Origin: Oscillospiraceae bacterium | GTDB lineage: Bacteria > Bacillota > Clostridia > Oscillospirales > Ruminococcaceae | Length of the DNA: 63,472 nucleotides | Direction: 5' to 3' | NCBI GenBank assembly: GCA_021199355.1 | Contig: JAJQIF010000014.1 | Span: 1 to 63,472 of the forward strand | Shown: positions 42,669 to 51,444 of the stretch, piece by piece | How positions within the stretch are numbered: position 1 is the stretch's first letter | How the letters are laid out: each line of letters begins with the position of its first letter | Program-made: the position numbers and the translations under genes | Notes under the pieces: generated by a model | What the model saw: only the letters and a program-made list of their open reading frames with translations | Told to the model about the DNA's origin: nothing | Databases searched by the model: none

Positions 42669-43603
42669 TAAATATTGTATATTCCGTTGATGTTTTTCAT
42701 GGTGAGCTTTCTGCGGTCTCTACCATAGTGCAGGTAAATGTTTGATGTGGTTTCAATGTCCGTATGTCTGAGCCAGTCTTTCACCTCTTCAAGGCTCTTG
42801 CCTTCGTCAAAAAGTACACTTGCCGCAGAGTGCCGTAGGTCGTGGAAGCGCATGCGTGGAAGGTCGTGACTTTTAAGCTGTCTTTGAAATGACTTAGTCA
42901 AGGAATCTGGTCGAATCGGTCTGCCGTCTTCCCATGTGACTACATACTCCGCATTAGGGTGCTTCTTTCTCAGTTCCAGAAGCATATCCCGAATATCTGG
43001 TAGTAGTTCATAGGTCGCCTTGCTGAGGTCGGTTTTTGTAGTGTCCTTTTCGTCAATCGTGAGGTTCTTAACGACTGTATGCTCAATTCGCATTTCGTTC
43101 TTCTCTAAATCTACGGACGACCAACGCAGACCGCAGACCTCGGAACGGCGCAAGCCGTAGGTAAGAGCAAGGACGACCGCAGGGTAAACAGGGTGACCAT
43201 AGCAAGCATCTATAACTTGTTGAGCCTCTTTTGCGTTGAGCATGACCGTCTTATCCGAAACAGGCTTCTGGGAGCGCCTCAAGCGCACGTTTGCCGCAGG
43301 ATTTGAGGGTATGTACTCATACACAACAGCATCATTCAGAGCTTGCTTGATGAGCGCAAGGTGCTTCCTTACCGAAGCAGTTCCGAGACCGCCCGACTTG
43401 CCGTCAAGCCGTCCAGAAGACTTGATGTAGTTTGTATAGTCCTTAATCGTTCTGGGCTTGATGTCTTCAAGGTTCGGGCAGTGTTCGTCAAAGTATGGAA
43501 TTATATGCCGACCAAAATATACTGTATAAGCCTCATAGGTGGACTTCGCAAGGTCGGGTTTCATGTCTGCGAGCCACTGGTTGAAGTAATCGGATGTCAG
43601 CAA
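42668..43603 (-). CDS. int: Tyrosine recombinase integrase of the tRNA-Pro element
   Basis: 311 residues. TTG 43603 lies 8 nt after GGGAG; TTG 43618 is an alternative. N-terminal core-binding domain, then the catalytic domain with R in LTYGLRRSEVCGLRW, the HDLRHSAASVL box and the final tyrosine in SNIYLHYGRD. Ends 3 bp into the element side of the duplicated tRNA terminator, typical of tRNA-targeting integrases. Overlaps the end of rep by 7 nt. Confidence 0.93.
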   Translation of the reverse strand: MLTSDYFNQWLADMKPDLAKSTYEAYTVYFGRHIIPYFDEHCPNLEDIKPRTIKDYTNYIKSSGRLDGKSGGLGTASVRKHLALIKQALNDAVVYEYIPSNPAANVRLRRSQKPVSDKTVMLNAKEAQQVIDACYGHPVYPAVVLALTYGLRRSEVCGLRWSSVDLEKNEMRIEHTVVKNLTIDEKDTTKTDLSKATYELLPDIRDMLLELRKKHPNAEYVVTWEDGRPIRPDSLTKSFQRQLKSHDLPRMRFHDLRHSAASVLFDEGKSLEEVKDWLRHTDIETTSNIYLHYGRDRRKLTMKNINGIYNI

Positions 43604-44541
43604 GGTATCATCTCCCAACCGTCAGCTTCAAAGAGAGCTTCAAGCCGTTCGGTGTGCCTCTCTTCCATGACCTTCGAAAAGCCTTCAAGCTTCGTAAGTG
43701 TTCGAATACGGTTATGAAGGATTGCCCTTGAATCAACGAGATTTTCAAGAAGCTCATTCAGGAGTATATCCGAGTATTCGTATGTAGATATAGCAACATA
43801 GTCATTCTGGAAGTCAGGTTCTGGCGGGTTCTCCATATATCCAGTTGCAAGCACATCTCCCCTGCTTAATCCTTGTGAGCAAAAATACATATGCTCATTG
43901 AGTTCGGAAACGCATTTTGCAAGGTCTTTTCTGATGTACTTAGTGGCATATTTTGAAGTTGCTTCTGGATTCTTTATAGGTTCGAGGTCGCAGAAACCAA
44001 ACTTTTCAGCATAGGCAAGCCAGTTGTAAACTTCTTCGCCTTTCTTAACTTTATTTGCTATATACTTACCCATTTTGTCGCCAATCTGGAAGCGATGAAG
44101 TTCATTTGCGGGAAGCCCTGCAATGAAACCGTGAACATGCCAAGCTCCGTCATCGTGCTTTTCAAACACAATAAGGTACTTAATCTTAACACCGAGCTTT
44201 TTGCTCTGGTTTCTTATCCATTGCGTAAAATCCTTTTTGTACTTTTTCAGATTATATCTATCGTACTTCTGAGGGTCAAGAGTTCCAGTAAAGAAATAAT
44301 CCCAATGATTGCAAGTAGCAATATCGAATATAGCGGATTTAGCACGAGAGATATTATTAGCAAGCTTCTCATCGTTCACAGTACAGCGAGCCGCACCACG
44401 TCTTGCATAGTCGTCTTCACTGACGTTTGAGTTCTTAACCGTCTTACAGGTAGTAACTTTTATTTTGAGATGGTCATCGCAACCGATAACTTTTATGGAC
44501 GTTTGATTTCGTAAGTACTTAGGCTCTGCAGGAGCAATCAT
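43597..44541 (-). CDS. rep: HUH rolling-circle replication initiator (Rep)
   Basis: 314 residues from ATG 44541 after GGTG. Motif 1 FTGTLDPQKYDRYN, the metal-binding HUH motif AWHVHGF near residue 145 and the catalytic tyrosine region SKYATKYIRKDL near residue 200 are in the right order for a Rep nicking enzyme. It would nick a double-strand origin and covalently join the 5' end. The C-terminal ~80 residues lack a helicase domain. Probably transcribed together with int. Confidence 0.88.
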   Translation of the reverse strand: MIAPAEPKYLRNQTSIKVIGCDDHLKIKVTTCKTVKNSNVSEDDYARRGAARCTVNDEKLANNISRAKSAIFDIATCNHWDYFFTGTLDPQKYDRYNLKKYKKDFTQWIRNQSKKLGVKIKYLIVFEKHDDGAWHVHGFIAGLPANELHRFQIGDKMGKYIANKVKKGEEVYNWLAYAEKFGFCDLEPIKNPEATSKYATKYIRKDLAKCVSELNEHMYFCSQGLSRGDVLATGYMENPPEPDFQNDYVAISTYEYSDILLNELLENLVDSRAILHNRIRTLTKLEGFSKVMEERHTERLEALFEADGWEMIPC

Positions 44542-44611
44542 TTTTTCACCGCCAATCAGGAATTTACCGCAATTTGATACTTAGTCAAGTAATAGAGTGC
44601 GCTCCGGCACT

Positions 44612-44736
44612 GCGAGCCAAGCCGAACGGCTCTTGTGCCGTAGCTGATCGGGTTACCGAGGGCGAATATACAAGTAGATCTAAAATTGTTTTGTCGGAGT
44701 GCGTGGCGGTAGCCGCCTACGGCTGGCGACCGCCAC
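44612..44736. other. Hairpins upstream of rep, candidate double-strand origin
   Basis: GAGCC/GGCTC around 44612-44630, and a long interrupted stem GTGGCGGT (44703-44710) to ACCGCCAC (44729-44736). RCR origins are cruciforms near rep; a specific nick site cannot be named. Overlapping ORFs on both strands here have no ribosome binding sites and are ignored. Confidence 0.4.
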
Positions 44737-44808
44737 ACACTGACCGACCGTCTGCCATTATTGCGGAACAACAGACACATCAAAAGGACAGAATGGAACT
44801 ATCAGGAA

Positions 44809-45147
44809 TCAAGCGGCATTTTCAAGGACTTTTGCAAAAATCATGCCGTAAAATTCAAAGTCGAAGTATGCACAGGTCAGGAAAACTCGGTCGAGGCTTC
44901 CGCGAACAAGCTCAATAAAATCGTCGTAGTTCGTGAGTTTATGCTCAACGATGAAGTCAACCAGTGTGCGACGAATGGAATCAAGAGCAATCTGCCAGAG
45001 CTCCGCAGAATCTATGAAGGTCATCGTTTCGGGTATGGAAACAATTTCGTCGCCGATTTCACATACAAAACCTTTTTCACTTCGGGAAGTGTTTGCGTCA
45101 TAGGTTATATCTCTTATGTCATCGATGTAATCAGGTAAATTCGCCAT
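44809..45147 (-). CDS. Unknown protein of the tRNA-Pro element, 112 aa
   Basis: ATG 45147 is preceded by AAAGGAGACC. Acidic alpha/beta protein (MANLPDYIDDIRDITYDA; FEFYGMIFAKVLENAA) with no recognised family. The longer upstream frame to 45276 is low-complexity and lacks a start signal. Could be a copy-control or cargo protein. Confidence 0.6.
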   Translation of the reverse strand: MANLPDYIDDIRDITYDANTSRSEKGFVCEIGDEIVSIPETMTFIDSAELWQIALDSIRRTLVDFIVEHKLTNYDDFIELVRGSLDRVFLTCAYFDFEFYGMIFAKVLENAA

Positions 45148-45289
45148 AAAGGTCTCCTTTTTTCGCCGCCATTGTTCGCTTCGCTCACTCGGCGGCTTCT
45201 GGTACAGACATCGGCGACTTCGTCGCCTCGTCTGGGTGCTATGTACAACTTTCTGCTTCTCCCCTGCCTCCTGCAAAAGGGAAAGTTTG

Positions 45290-45600
45290 CAAATATAGCA
45301 TAGGGAAGCTTCTGCGTTCTTTTCACACCGTCAGCCGTGCACCACGTTTTAAGGCGGACAAGTGCGGCTGATGTGTGCCAAAGGGGAAGCAACTGCCTCC
45401 GCAGAACTTTCAGCGGGTGCGGGGTTATCGTTCTTTATGCCGCGCGCCTACGGCGCATTTAAGGCAAACAACGGGGCTCTGCCCCGTTACCCCGCAAGGG
45501 CTCTGAGAGCCCTTGACCCGCAACTTTTGAAGGTACAACGTTCTGCTTCTATCGGAGGCTATACTAAACCGCAGTGAGTTCGATGTAAAAAATACACAGC
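45290..45600. other. GC-rich non-coding hairpin cluster
   Basis: Three consecutive strong hairpins: GCGCC-TAC-GGCGC (45444-45456), ACGGGGC-TCT-GCCCCGT (45471-45487) and AAGGGCTC-TGA-GAGCCCTT (45496-45514). No credible gene. Such clusters are commonly single-strand origins, oriT-type sites or terminators in rolling-circle elements. Confidence 0.5.
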
Positions 45601-45672
45601 GATTAGTTTTTACTCATTGTAGCATAAATTATGCAGAGTGTCAAGCTTTTTTCGCAAAAAATTCAAAATGAG

Positions 45673-45701
45673 TTGATTTTACGACTTGTAGATGTTATAA
45701 T
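45673..45701 (+). promoter_or_regulatory. Promoter of the element repressor
   Basis: TTGATT (45673-45678), 17 bp, TATAAT (45696-45701). Confidence 0.6.
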
Positions 45702-45719
45702 TCTTATGAGGTGACGACC

Positions 45720-46136
45720 ATGAACGAAGAAACCATCCAAACGACCCTAACAGGAGCAATCAAGTCAGGCTGGGACTCTGGAAAAGAATTCAACAAGACA
45801 ATTCAAGACCGAAAAAAGTTAGTCATAAATCGCCTAAAGAAGTTGCGTTTAGAGAAAGACATCTCACAGTCAGACCTTTGTGTTGCAACAGGCATAAACA
45901 GGCTAAATTATTCTAACTACGAGAACGAAAAGGCTTCTCCAAATGTTGAAGTTTTGGTGCGCCTTGCCGACTTCTACGACGTTTCCCTTGACTACATCTG
46001 TGGGAGAACCAATAAAAGACAAGGCTTATATGTAGAAGCTCAGGACAACAGCGAAGCAGTCAAGAAAGAGCTTCAAAACCTGAAAGAGCAACTTGCAGAC
46101 ATTCAAGGCAGGATTTCAGAAATCGAAGAGGCATAA
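45720..46136 (+). CDS. XRE-family repressor of the tRNA-Pro element
   Basis: 138 residues from ATG 45720 after GAGGTGA. The helix-turn-helix sits unusually far in, at residues ~37-75 (RLEKDISQSDLCVATGINRL; LDYICGRTNKR), behind a ~30-residue N-terminal stretch. The last ~35 residues form a probable coiled coil (EAVKKELQNLKEQLADIQGRI). Divergent from rep and int, so repression of their transcription is inferred. Confidence 0.8.
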   Translation: MNEETIQTTLTGAIKSGWDSGKEFNKTIQDRKKLVINRLKKLRLEKDISQSDLCVATGINRLNYSNYENEKASPNVEVLVRLADFYDVSLDYICGRTNKRQGLYVEAQDNSEAVKKELQNLKEQLADIQGRISEIEEA

Positions 46137-46245
46137 AAAAAGAGCGCTCTGCGCTACGTTCCGTGCCTTGCCCCACAGCCTCTTTTATTGTTTATAAGTT
46201 TGCGATTTTCTCGGCTTTCTGGCGACTTCTACAGCTTTTCCAAAT

Positions 46246-46331
46246 CTTGGGGTGGTAGAGGCCGTGGGTTCAAGTCCCGTCACTCAGACCAATAATTTTA
46301 AACCTCGCAGACTGGCTTGTTTGCGAGGTTT
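46246..46331 (+). repeat. attR: partial tRNA-Pro copy
   Basis: Carries only the 3' half of the tRNA and terminator stem; differs from attL by one base (A at 46302). Confidence 0.9.
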
Positions 46332-46356
46332 CTTTGTATAAGGAGACAATAAATAG

Positions 46357-46848
46357 TTGAAAGATTCTGAAATTGAAATCAAAAATGTAACATCGAACGA
46401 CGCCGAATTCTTATATCTTCTCATGAACAATGATGTAATTCTTGAGAGGCTGAATGAGGTTCCGACGACTATAGACGACTGGAAAGAAGCGGTTGAGGTC
46501 TGGAGTGGCGACCCTGACGAGGAAAACTATCTGGTTTGGCTGAATGATGATAGAATCGGGTGGTTTTCTCTTAACAATCTTGAATCTAATGACAGGGTTG
46601 CATATCTGAAGATGGCAGTGCTCCTGCCCGAATATCAGCATCACGGAGTCGGAAGTATAGTACTACAAAGGCTTCTCGAGGATTTGAAAGACAGAGGATA
46701 TAGTACTGTGATGCTTTACACCAACACCGACAATGTAAATGCTCAGAAGTGCTATCAAAAATGCGGTTTTGCGGTTGTTGAGGAGTTCCGGGATGTGATG
46801 GCGGATGGGAGTTGTGTGGGGAGATATAAGATGAAGCGAGTGTTGTGA
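46357..46848 (+). CDS. GNAT-family N-acetyltransferase
   Basis: 163 residues, TTG start at 46357 about 9 nt after AAGGAGAC. LKMAVLLPEYQHHGVGSIVLQRLLEDL is the acetyl-CoA binding region and NAQKCYQKCGFAVVEEFRD the C-terminal strand. Substrate unknown. It directly abuts attR, so before integration it lay just downstream of tRNA-Pro. Confidence 0.82.
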   Translation: MKDSEIEIKNVTSNDAEFLYLLMNNDVILERLNEVPTTIDDWKEAVEVWSGDPDEENYLVWLNDDRIGWFSLNNLESNDRVAYLKMAVLLPEYQHHGVGSIVLQRLLEDLKDRGYSTVMLYTNTDNVNAQKCYQKCGFAVVEEFRDVMADGSCVGRYKMKRVL

Positions 46849-46872
46849 TTATTCCACACTTGATGATACAAG

Positions 46873-46909
46873 AAAAAACCGACAAAGCACCAAGCCTTGC
46901 CGGTTTTTC
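46873..46909 (+). terminator. Bidirectional terminator
   Basis: AAAAACCG and CGGTTTTT pair with further inner pairs CAA/TTG, between convergent GNAT and ABC genes. Confidence 0.75.
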
Positions 46910-46921
46910 TTATGCCCGAAA

Positions 46922-47590
46922 TCAGTCTATAACGACTCCGTCTTCGATTTTGATGACCACATCCGCCTTGGCGGCAATCTCCGGGCCATGAGTTACCATA
47001 ATCAGCGTCTGCCCGAACTGCTGGGCGCAGTCCCGAAGAAGCTGAATAGTCGTCTCGCCGTTCTTCTTGTCGAGATTTCCCGTCGGCTCGTCGGTGAAGA
47101 TGAGCTGAGGCTTTGCGAGAACTGAGCGCGCAATCGCAACCCTCTGCTGTTCGCCACCCGAAAGCTCGGTCGGATACTTTTTCAGCTTGTCGGCGATTCC
47201 CAGAAGCTCGGTGACGTTCTGCAAAAACTCCGGGTCGGGCTTCTTATTATCGAGCTTCATCGGCATGCAGATGTTTGTTAAAACCGTGTACTCGTCCAAG
47301 AGGTTGAACTGCTGGAACACAAAGCCCATGTGCCTGCGCCTGAACTCCGCCATCTTGGCATCGGGATAGGAATATAAATCCTCATCGCCGAGGTAGATAT
47401 TGCCTGATGTCGGCTCGTCAAGACCGCCGAGGATGTGCAGAAGCGTCGACTTTCCGGAGCCGCTTCGCCCGATGATGGTGTAGAAGAGTCCCTCTTCGAA
47501 CTCAGCGCTCACGCCGTTCAGCGCGTGGGTTTCGCCTGATTCCGCCTTGTAGGTCTTGTAGATGTCTTTCGCTCTTAATACTGTACTCAT
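46922..47590 (-). CDS. ABC transporter ATPase (MacB/LolD-like)
   Basis: 222 residues. Walker A GRSGSGKST near residue 40, the Q-loop VFQQFNLLDEYTV, signature LSGGEQQRVAIAR, Walker B LIFTDEPTGNLD and a histidine switch in VTHGPEIA. Pairs with the FtsX-type permease encoded just upstream. Last gene of the sigma-factor operon. Confidence 0.92.
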   Translation of the reverse strand: MSTVLRAKDIYKTYKAESGETHALNGVSAEFEEGLFYTIIGRSGSGKSTLLHILGGLDEPTSGNIYLGDEDLYSYPDAKMAEFRRRHMGFVFQQFNLLDEYTVLTNICMPMKLDNKKPDPEFLQNVTELLGIADKLKKYPTELSGGEQQRVAIARSVLAKPQLIFTDEPTGNLDKKNGETTIQLLRDCAQQFGQTLIMVTHGPEIAAKADVVIKIEDGVVID

Positions 47591-47642
47591 AATTTTGTCT
47601 CCTTATCTGTCTTCTCGGCAATGCTAGTCATTGCGGCAATGA

Positions 47643-50033
47643 TTAGTCATTGCGTAGCATCTCCATCAGCGTATATTTATTCAGCCCTAACTTCGAGACG
47701 TAGCAGATTACAAACACAACCGCGAATAGCGCAAGTGAGATAAGAATCATAGTCCACGTCTCCATATGATAGCTTGCAAGGTCCTGAAGCTTGCTTTGGA
47801 AAGCGATGCCGAGCTCGCTGAGACTCAGCGTCGTTTCACTGTCCATAACGATTTTCAGCAGGACATACCCGAAATATATCACCCATCCGGCGACACTTGC
47901 AATAGCTCCACGGATGATTGAGGTTATCAGAAGCCTTGCATTTCTCTGTCGCTTCGACATTCCAATCGCTTGCAGGATGCCGTACTTTTTCTTTTCCCGT
48001 TCCGTTTCAAGTCTGATGGTGCTGTTAAGAATCAGAAGCGTTATGAACACAATACACCCGCCGCTTACCCAGAACATGATAAGCGTCTGGAGATATTCAC
48101 GGGCTCTGGCTGAGTTTTCGGCGCGGTTATTCGCGGTAATCAACAGGGAATTTGCGTTCATTATCTTTGTGATTGCTTTATCTGTCGAGAGATACTCGGC
48201 GTTCATGTCGGTGAATATGAGAACCTGCGTGAAGCCTGCTGAGTCTCCGGCTGTGTAGGATGAGCCCCACATTGTGCCTTCCGGAAGGGCGTCCAAAACC
48301 TTTTGCACAAACGCTGTAGAGCAGACTATATCGTAGGTATCCGGATATAGGCTATAATTATGCCCAAGTCCCGAAGAGCGGTAATAATTGCTGACACCGC
48401 CGACGGTTGTTGTGAATTCTGTGTCGTCGGAAATGGTCAATGTGATTTCGTCGCCGACTGCCGGAACAATTGATTCTAAATCAGTCGAGACTTTCATGAG
48501 AATAACACTGTCGCCTGAGTTGAAGCTTTCGAGGTCGGTGCAGTTGAAGTCAATCATCCCTTTCCAACTGTCGGCTGAATCGACGACATAGAGCGACACT
48601 TCCTGAGCATCAAAAGCATCTGTTGTCAGGCTAGCTGATTGTTCCGAAAAGCCCCATACTCCCGAAACTCCCGGAACAGAGGCAAGCTCGCTCAGGACAT
48701 CATCCCCAAGGTGCTGACCTGAAAAGCTAAGAGTGTTTATAGCGTAATAGGAATAGGTGGTCGTGTAGTATGTATAGTGATGGTATGGATCAAGCGAGAA
48801 GATGGTTGTGAAGACAACTGCAGAGCAGAAGACAACACACATCGCTATGATCAAGCCTTTCTGGAACCTGCGGGAGAACCGTTGCTTTCCGACCTGCATT
48901 TCCATCCTGCCGGTAAGCGGAGTTGCAACTGCAACCTGGAACATTACCATCTTGACTATAAGTGTGCCTGCAACCCAGAGAAGTAAGAACATACTAAGAT
49001 TCTTCCATGGAATACTGACTATAATTGCAATAGAACCTGAGAACACGCTGACCCTGAGTAAGATCCAGATGCCGATCACGCCGACAACTATTCCCATCAG
49101 CAAAGATGGAATGCAGAGTATCAGTGCCTCAACAGTTACAAGGAGCCTCAACTGTCCTTTTGATGCTCCGAGACTGCGAAGTCTTACTGTTTTTCTTATC
49201 TCCGACTGCATCTGGAGTATGTAGACGACTACAATCGCCAGAATTGCGACGGCAAAGATGAGCCAGATATAGATAGTATTTAATTCCGCCTCGCTGTGAT
49301 CCTGATAGGCATAGGAATTGAGCTTGACCTGCTTTCTGCTTGAGGCTACGTTTGAAGCCCTCGATTCCGAAAGATATGTATTGACTTCATCCGAAACGGT
49401 GTCCTCCATCCCGTCAATTACGGTGAAGAAGTAGGAGACAGTTGGTGTAACGCCGTCAAAAATAGCCTCTGCATCCTCTTCGGTTATAATTGCACTGTTC
49501 AGAGTGTCGGTATAGTCCCAGAGAGTGGTGTAGGTTGAAATTACACCGGTCAGGGTGAAATTATGATAGATTATTTTATCATCGGATATGGTTATCGGCA
49601 GGGTGATTGTCTCGCCGATGGTGTAATCATAGCCGAGCTTATTGAGCACAGCCACTTCGACAGCAATCTCTCCGCTGTTCTCGGGAAGAGTTCCTTCCTC
49701 CAGATGGATTCCCATTTCGACGAATGCATCATCGACCGTGCCAATTCCCAACCCACTTACAGTGCCGTAAGTGACACTCTCGCCGACGCTGTCAGCCCAC
49801 TCGGTAGACTCAAGATATTCCACGTCTCCGTCCTGACCATATACAATAGAGCCATACCAATAGCCGTATATCGAGAAACGATATTCTTGATTTGTCATTG
49901 CAATGCTACTTGTGTAACTCAGAAGCATAACCGCAAAGGCAAATGTTATCATGAGCACAAGCACGATCAAAAAGTTACTTTTGCGCTTTCGCCATAAGCC
50001 CTCGAAGGCGAGACCGAATATAGTCTTAATCAT
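47643..50033 (-). CDS. FtsX-type ABC permease
   Basis: 796 residues from ATG 50033 after GAGGTT. A first helix at ~17-40 is followed by a large extracellular MacB-like region, then three helices of the first FtsX module (~250-370), a second extracytoplasmic region and three C-terminal helices. This two-module layout is typical of Firmicute peptide-sensing or antimicrobial-resistance transporters. It is co-transcribed with an ECF sigma/anti-sigma pair, so envelope-stress defence is likely. Confidence 0.85.
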   Translation of the reverse strand: MIKTIFGLAFEGLWRKRKSNFLIVLVLMITFAFAVMLLSYTSSIAMTNQEYRFSIYGYWYGSIVYGQDGDVEYLESTEWADSVGESVTYGTVSGLGIGTVDDAFVEMGIHLEEGTLPENSGEIAVEVAVLNKLGYDYTIGETITLPITISDDKIIYHNFTLTGVISTYTTLWDYTDTLNSAIITEEDAEAIFDGVTPTVSYFFTVIDGMEDTVSDEVNTYLSESRASNVASSRKQVKLNSYAYQDHSEAELNTIYIWLIFAVAILAIVVVYILQMQSEIRKTVRLRSLGASKGQLRLLVTVEALILCIPSLLMGIVVGVIGIWILLRVSVFSGSIAIIVSIPWKNLSMFLLLWVAGTLIVKMVMFQVAVATPLTGRMEMQVGKQRFSRRFQKGLIIAMCVVFCSAVVFTTIFSLDPYHHYTYYTTTYSYYAINTLSFSGQHLGDDVLSELASVPGVSGVWGFSEQSASLTTDAFDAQEVSLYVVDSADSWKGMIDFNCTDLESFNSGDSVILMKVSTDLESIVPAVGDEITLTISDDTEFTTTVGGVSNYYRSSGLGHNYSLYPDTYDIVCSTAFVQKVLDALPEGTMWGSSYTAGDSAGFTQVLIFTDMNAEYLSTDKAITKIMNANSLLITANNRAENSARAREYLQTLIMFWVSGGCIVFITLLILNSTIRLETEREKKKYGILQAIGMSKRQRNARLLITSIIRGAIASVAGWVIYFGYVLLKIVMDSETTLSLSELGIAFQSKLQDLASYHMETWTMILISLALFAVVFVICYVSKLGLNKYTLMEMLRND

Positions 50034-50044
50034 ATCTTTTAACC

Positions 50045-50779
50045 TCAATAGATTTTCGCGATAAGTGCCTCTGCGGCTTCGGGGTCGGCAAGAGATTCGT
50101 CCATCGGAATCTCAAACAGGGTCTGGAGTCCACTGTAATCCTCGCTCATTGAAACAGTGCCATCGTCGTTCAGAGAGTATGTTCTTGGGAAGTCTCCGTC
50201 ATAGACGGCGATATAGATGGTGTGGTCGGCGAATACGCCTATGTTGGTTGTTTCAATAAGGCAATATTCAATGCCATCCTCGATGAGAAACCACCAATCA
50301 CCGTCGCCGAGTGTTAAAACGTTGACCTTCTCAGGGTCATATCCGGAAAAGAGCGGGCTTATTGTGATATTAAGGTAATTTGTGATCGGCTCGCCGTCCT
50401 CCCTTTCAATCGAAGCGACAATGTAGCTCTCGGTGAGGTCGACGTCCTCCGAATAGCGGGTGAGGTCGTCTCCGGTGGCAACTCCGAGAATTGATACGGT
50501 ATATCCTCCGCTGGTCTGAGATTCGATATTAAAGGCTTCTCCTCCGCCGTCCTCGAAGAACTCGGCAAGGGTCGTCATGCCCCACCTGTTTGCGACGTCG
50601 GAGGCGGTCAGAAACTCTTTTGTGGCAAATACCGAAACCGTGAGAATCACAGCCGCCACTACGCCGGCTATAATTCTTGAGGGATGGATTCTGTGGATTG
50701 TGGGTTTATAGTCCGCCGCTTGCTCGACATAAGTGGGATTTATGCCGGTGATTGCGTCTGAAATCAAATTTTTCTTCAT
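50045..50779 (-). CDS. Probable membrane-bound anti-sigma factor
   Basis: 244 residues. A short cytosolic N-terminus (~1-35), one transmembrane helix (~36-55, IIAGVVAAVILTVSVFAT) and a ~190-residue extracellular domain. Its ATG overlaps the stop of the ECF sigma gene by 4 nt, the usual arrangement for a cognate anti-sigma factor, and the layout resembles DUF4179-type proteins. The outer domain would sense the stimulus. Confidence 0.75.
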   Translation of the reverse strand: MKKNLISDAITGINPTYVEQAADYKPTIHRIHPSRIIAGVVAAVILTVSVFATKEFLTASDVANRWGMTTLAEFFEDGGGEAFNIESQTSGGYTVSILGVATGDDLTRYSEDVDLTESYIVASIEREDGEPITNYLNITISPLFSGYDPEKVNVLTLGDGDWWFLIEDGIEYCLIETTNIGVFADHTIYIAVYDGDFPRTYSLNDDGTVSMSEDYSGLQTLFEIPMDESLADPEAAEALIAKIY

Positions 50780-51339
50780 ACTTTATATCCTTCTTTCTGT
50801 AAGTACTTTTTCAGTTTGCTCCGTATGCGTGAAAGGCGAACTGACAGGTTGTTCTCGGTTATCCCGAAGCGCTCAGCGAGGTCCTTTATTCCGTCAGAAT
50901 ACCAGTATCTTCGGACGAAAAGCATTCTCGAATCCTCGTCAAGGGTTCCGAGGAACCGGTCAATCAGGGTCGACAACTCGCGCGCAGTTATCTCCTGCTC
51001 GACCGACGTGATTCCCGCAAGGCAGTCCTCAAGCTCGTCAAGCGCCACGTCATAGAAGCTGTTGCGCTTCCCGGCGGTGTTCGAGTGGTACTTCGATATC
51101 GAGATATTGCGGACAATCCGTAAGAGATAAGCCCGAAGGGGGTTCGGCTTCTCCGGCGGAATGGCGTTCCACAGAGCCAAGAGCGCATCGCTCACGCACT
51201 CCTCGGCATCAAGGCTGTTTCCCAGGATATTCTGGGAGATAGCCAGGCAAGCCGCTCCGTACTTCTCCCGGGTCTCGGAAATCGCCTGCTCCGAGCGGGA
51301 GTTAAACAGCTCGATAATCTCGCTGTCCTCAAGCATCAT
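50776..51339 (-). CDS. ECF-type RNA polymerase sigma factor
   Basis: 187 residues from the first of two ATGs at 51339/51336 after AAAGGAGC. Region 2 covers ~20-80 (GNSLDAEECVSDALLALWNAI; LRAYLLRIVRNISIS) and region 4 ~125-180 (DSRMLFVRRYWYSDGIKDLA; LSVRLSRIRSKLKKYL). It probably autoregulates: TGTAAG (51387-51382) and TATATAG (51361-51355) lie upstream. Co-transcribed with anti-sigma, permease and ATPase genes. Confidence 0.9.
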   Translation of the reverse strand: MMLEDSEIIELFNSRSEQAISETREKYGAACLAISQNILGNSLDAEECVSDALLALWNAIPPEKPNPLRAYLLRIVRNISISKYHSNTAGKRNSFYDVALDELEDCLAGITSVEQEITARELSTLIDRFLGTLDEDSRMLFVRRYWYSDGIKDLAERFGITENNLSVRLSRIRSKLKKYLQKEGYKV

Positions 51340-51354
51340 ATCAGCTCCTTTCAA

Positions 51355-51387
51355 CTATATACTAGGGATTTGGGCGAGAATCTTACA
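51355..51387 (-). promoter_or_regulatory. Candidate ECF-dependent promoter
   Basis: Minus strand TGTAAG then, 20 bp on, TATATAG, about 16 bp before the sigma gene ATG. It does not resemble a sigma-A promoter; autoregulation is inferred. Confidence 0.45.
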
Positions 51388-51444
51388 GAAAGATTGAAAA
51401 AAGCAGTCCGGGGGTAGGGACTGCTGTTTTCAAATTTGGTTTTG

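Larger units (their letters stand above)
42579..46331. mobile_element. Minimal rolling-circle integrative element in tRNA-Pro
   Basis: 3.75 kb between 86-bp near-identical direct repeats. It holds a tyrosine integrase next to the intact tRNA, a HUH replication initiator overlapping it, an unknown 112-aa gene, a hairpin-rich non-coding region and an XRE repressor. No structural phage genes and no conjugation genes. An integrated RCR plasmid or tiny satellite/IME is inferred; the Rep could also act in mobilisation. Confidence 0.85.

Noticed and set aside
44556-44918. Overlapping ORFs of 75 and 114 codons on both strands
   Set aside because: They lie over the cruciform region upstream of rep, have no ribosome binding sites and look like chance frames.
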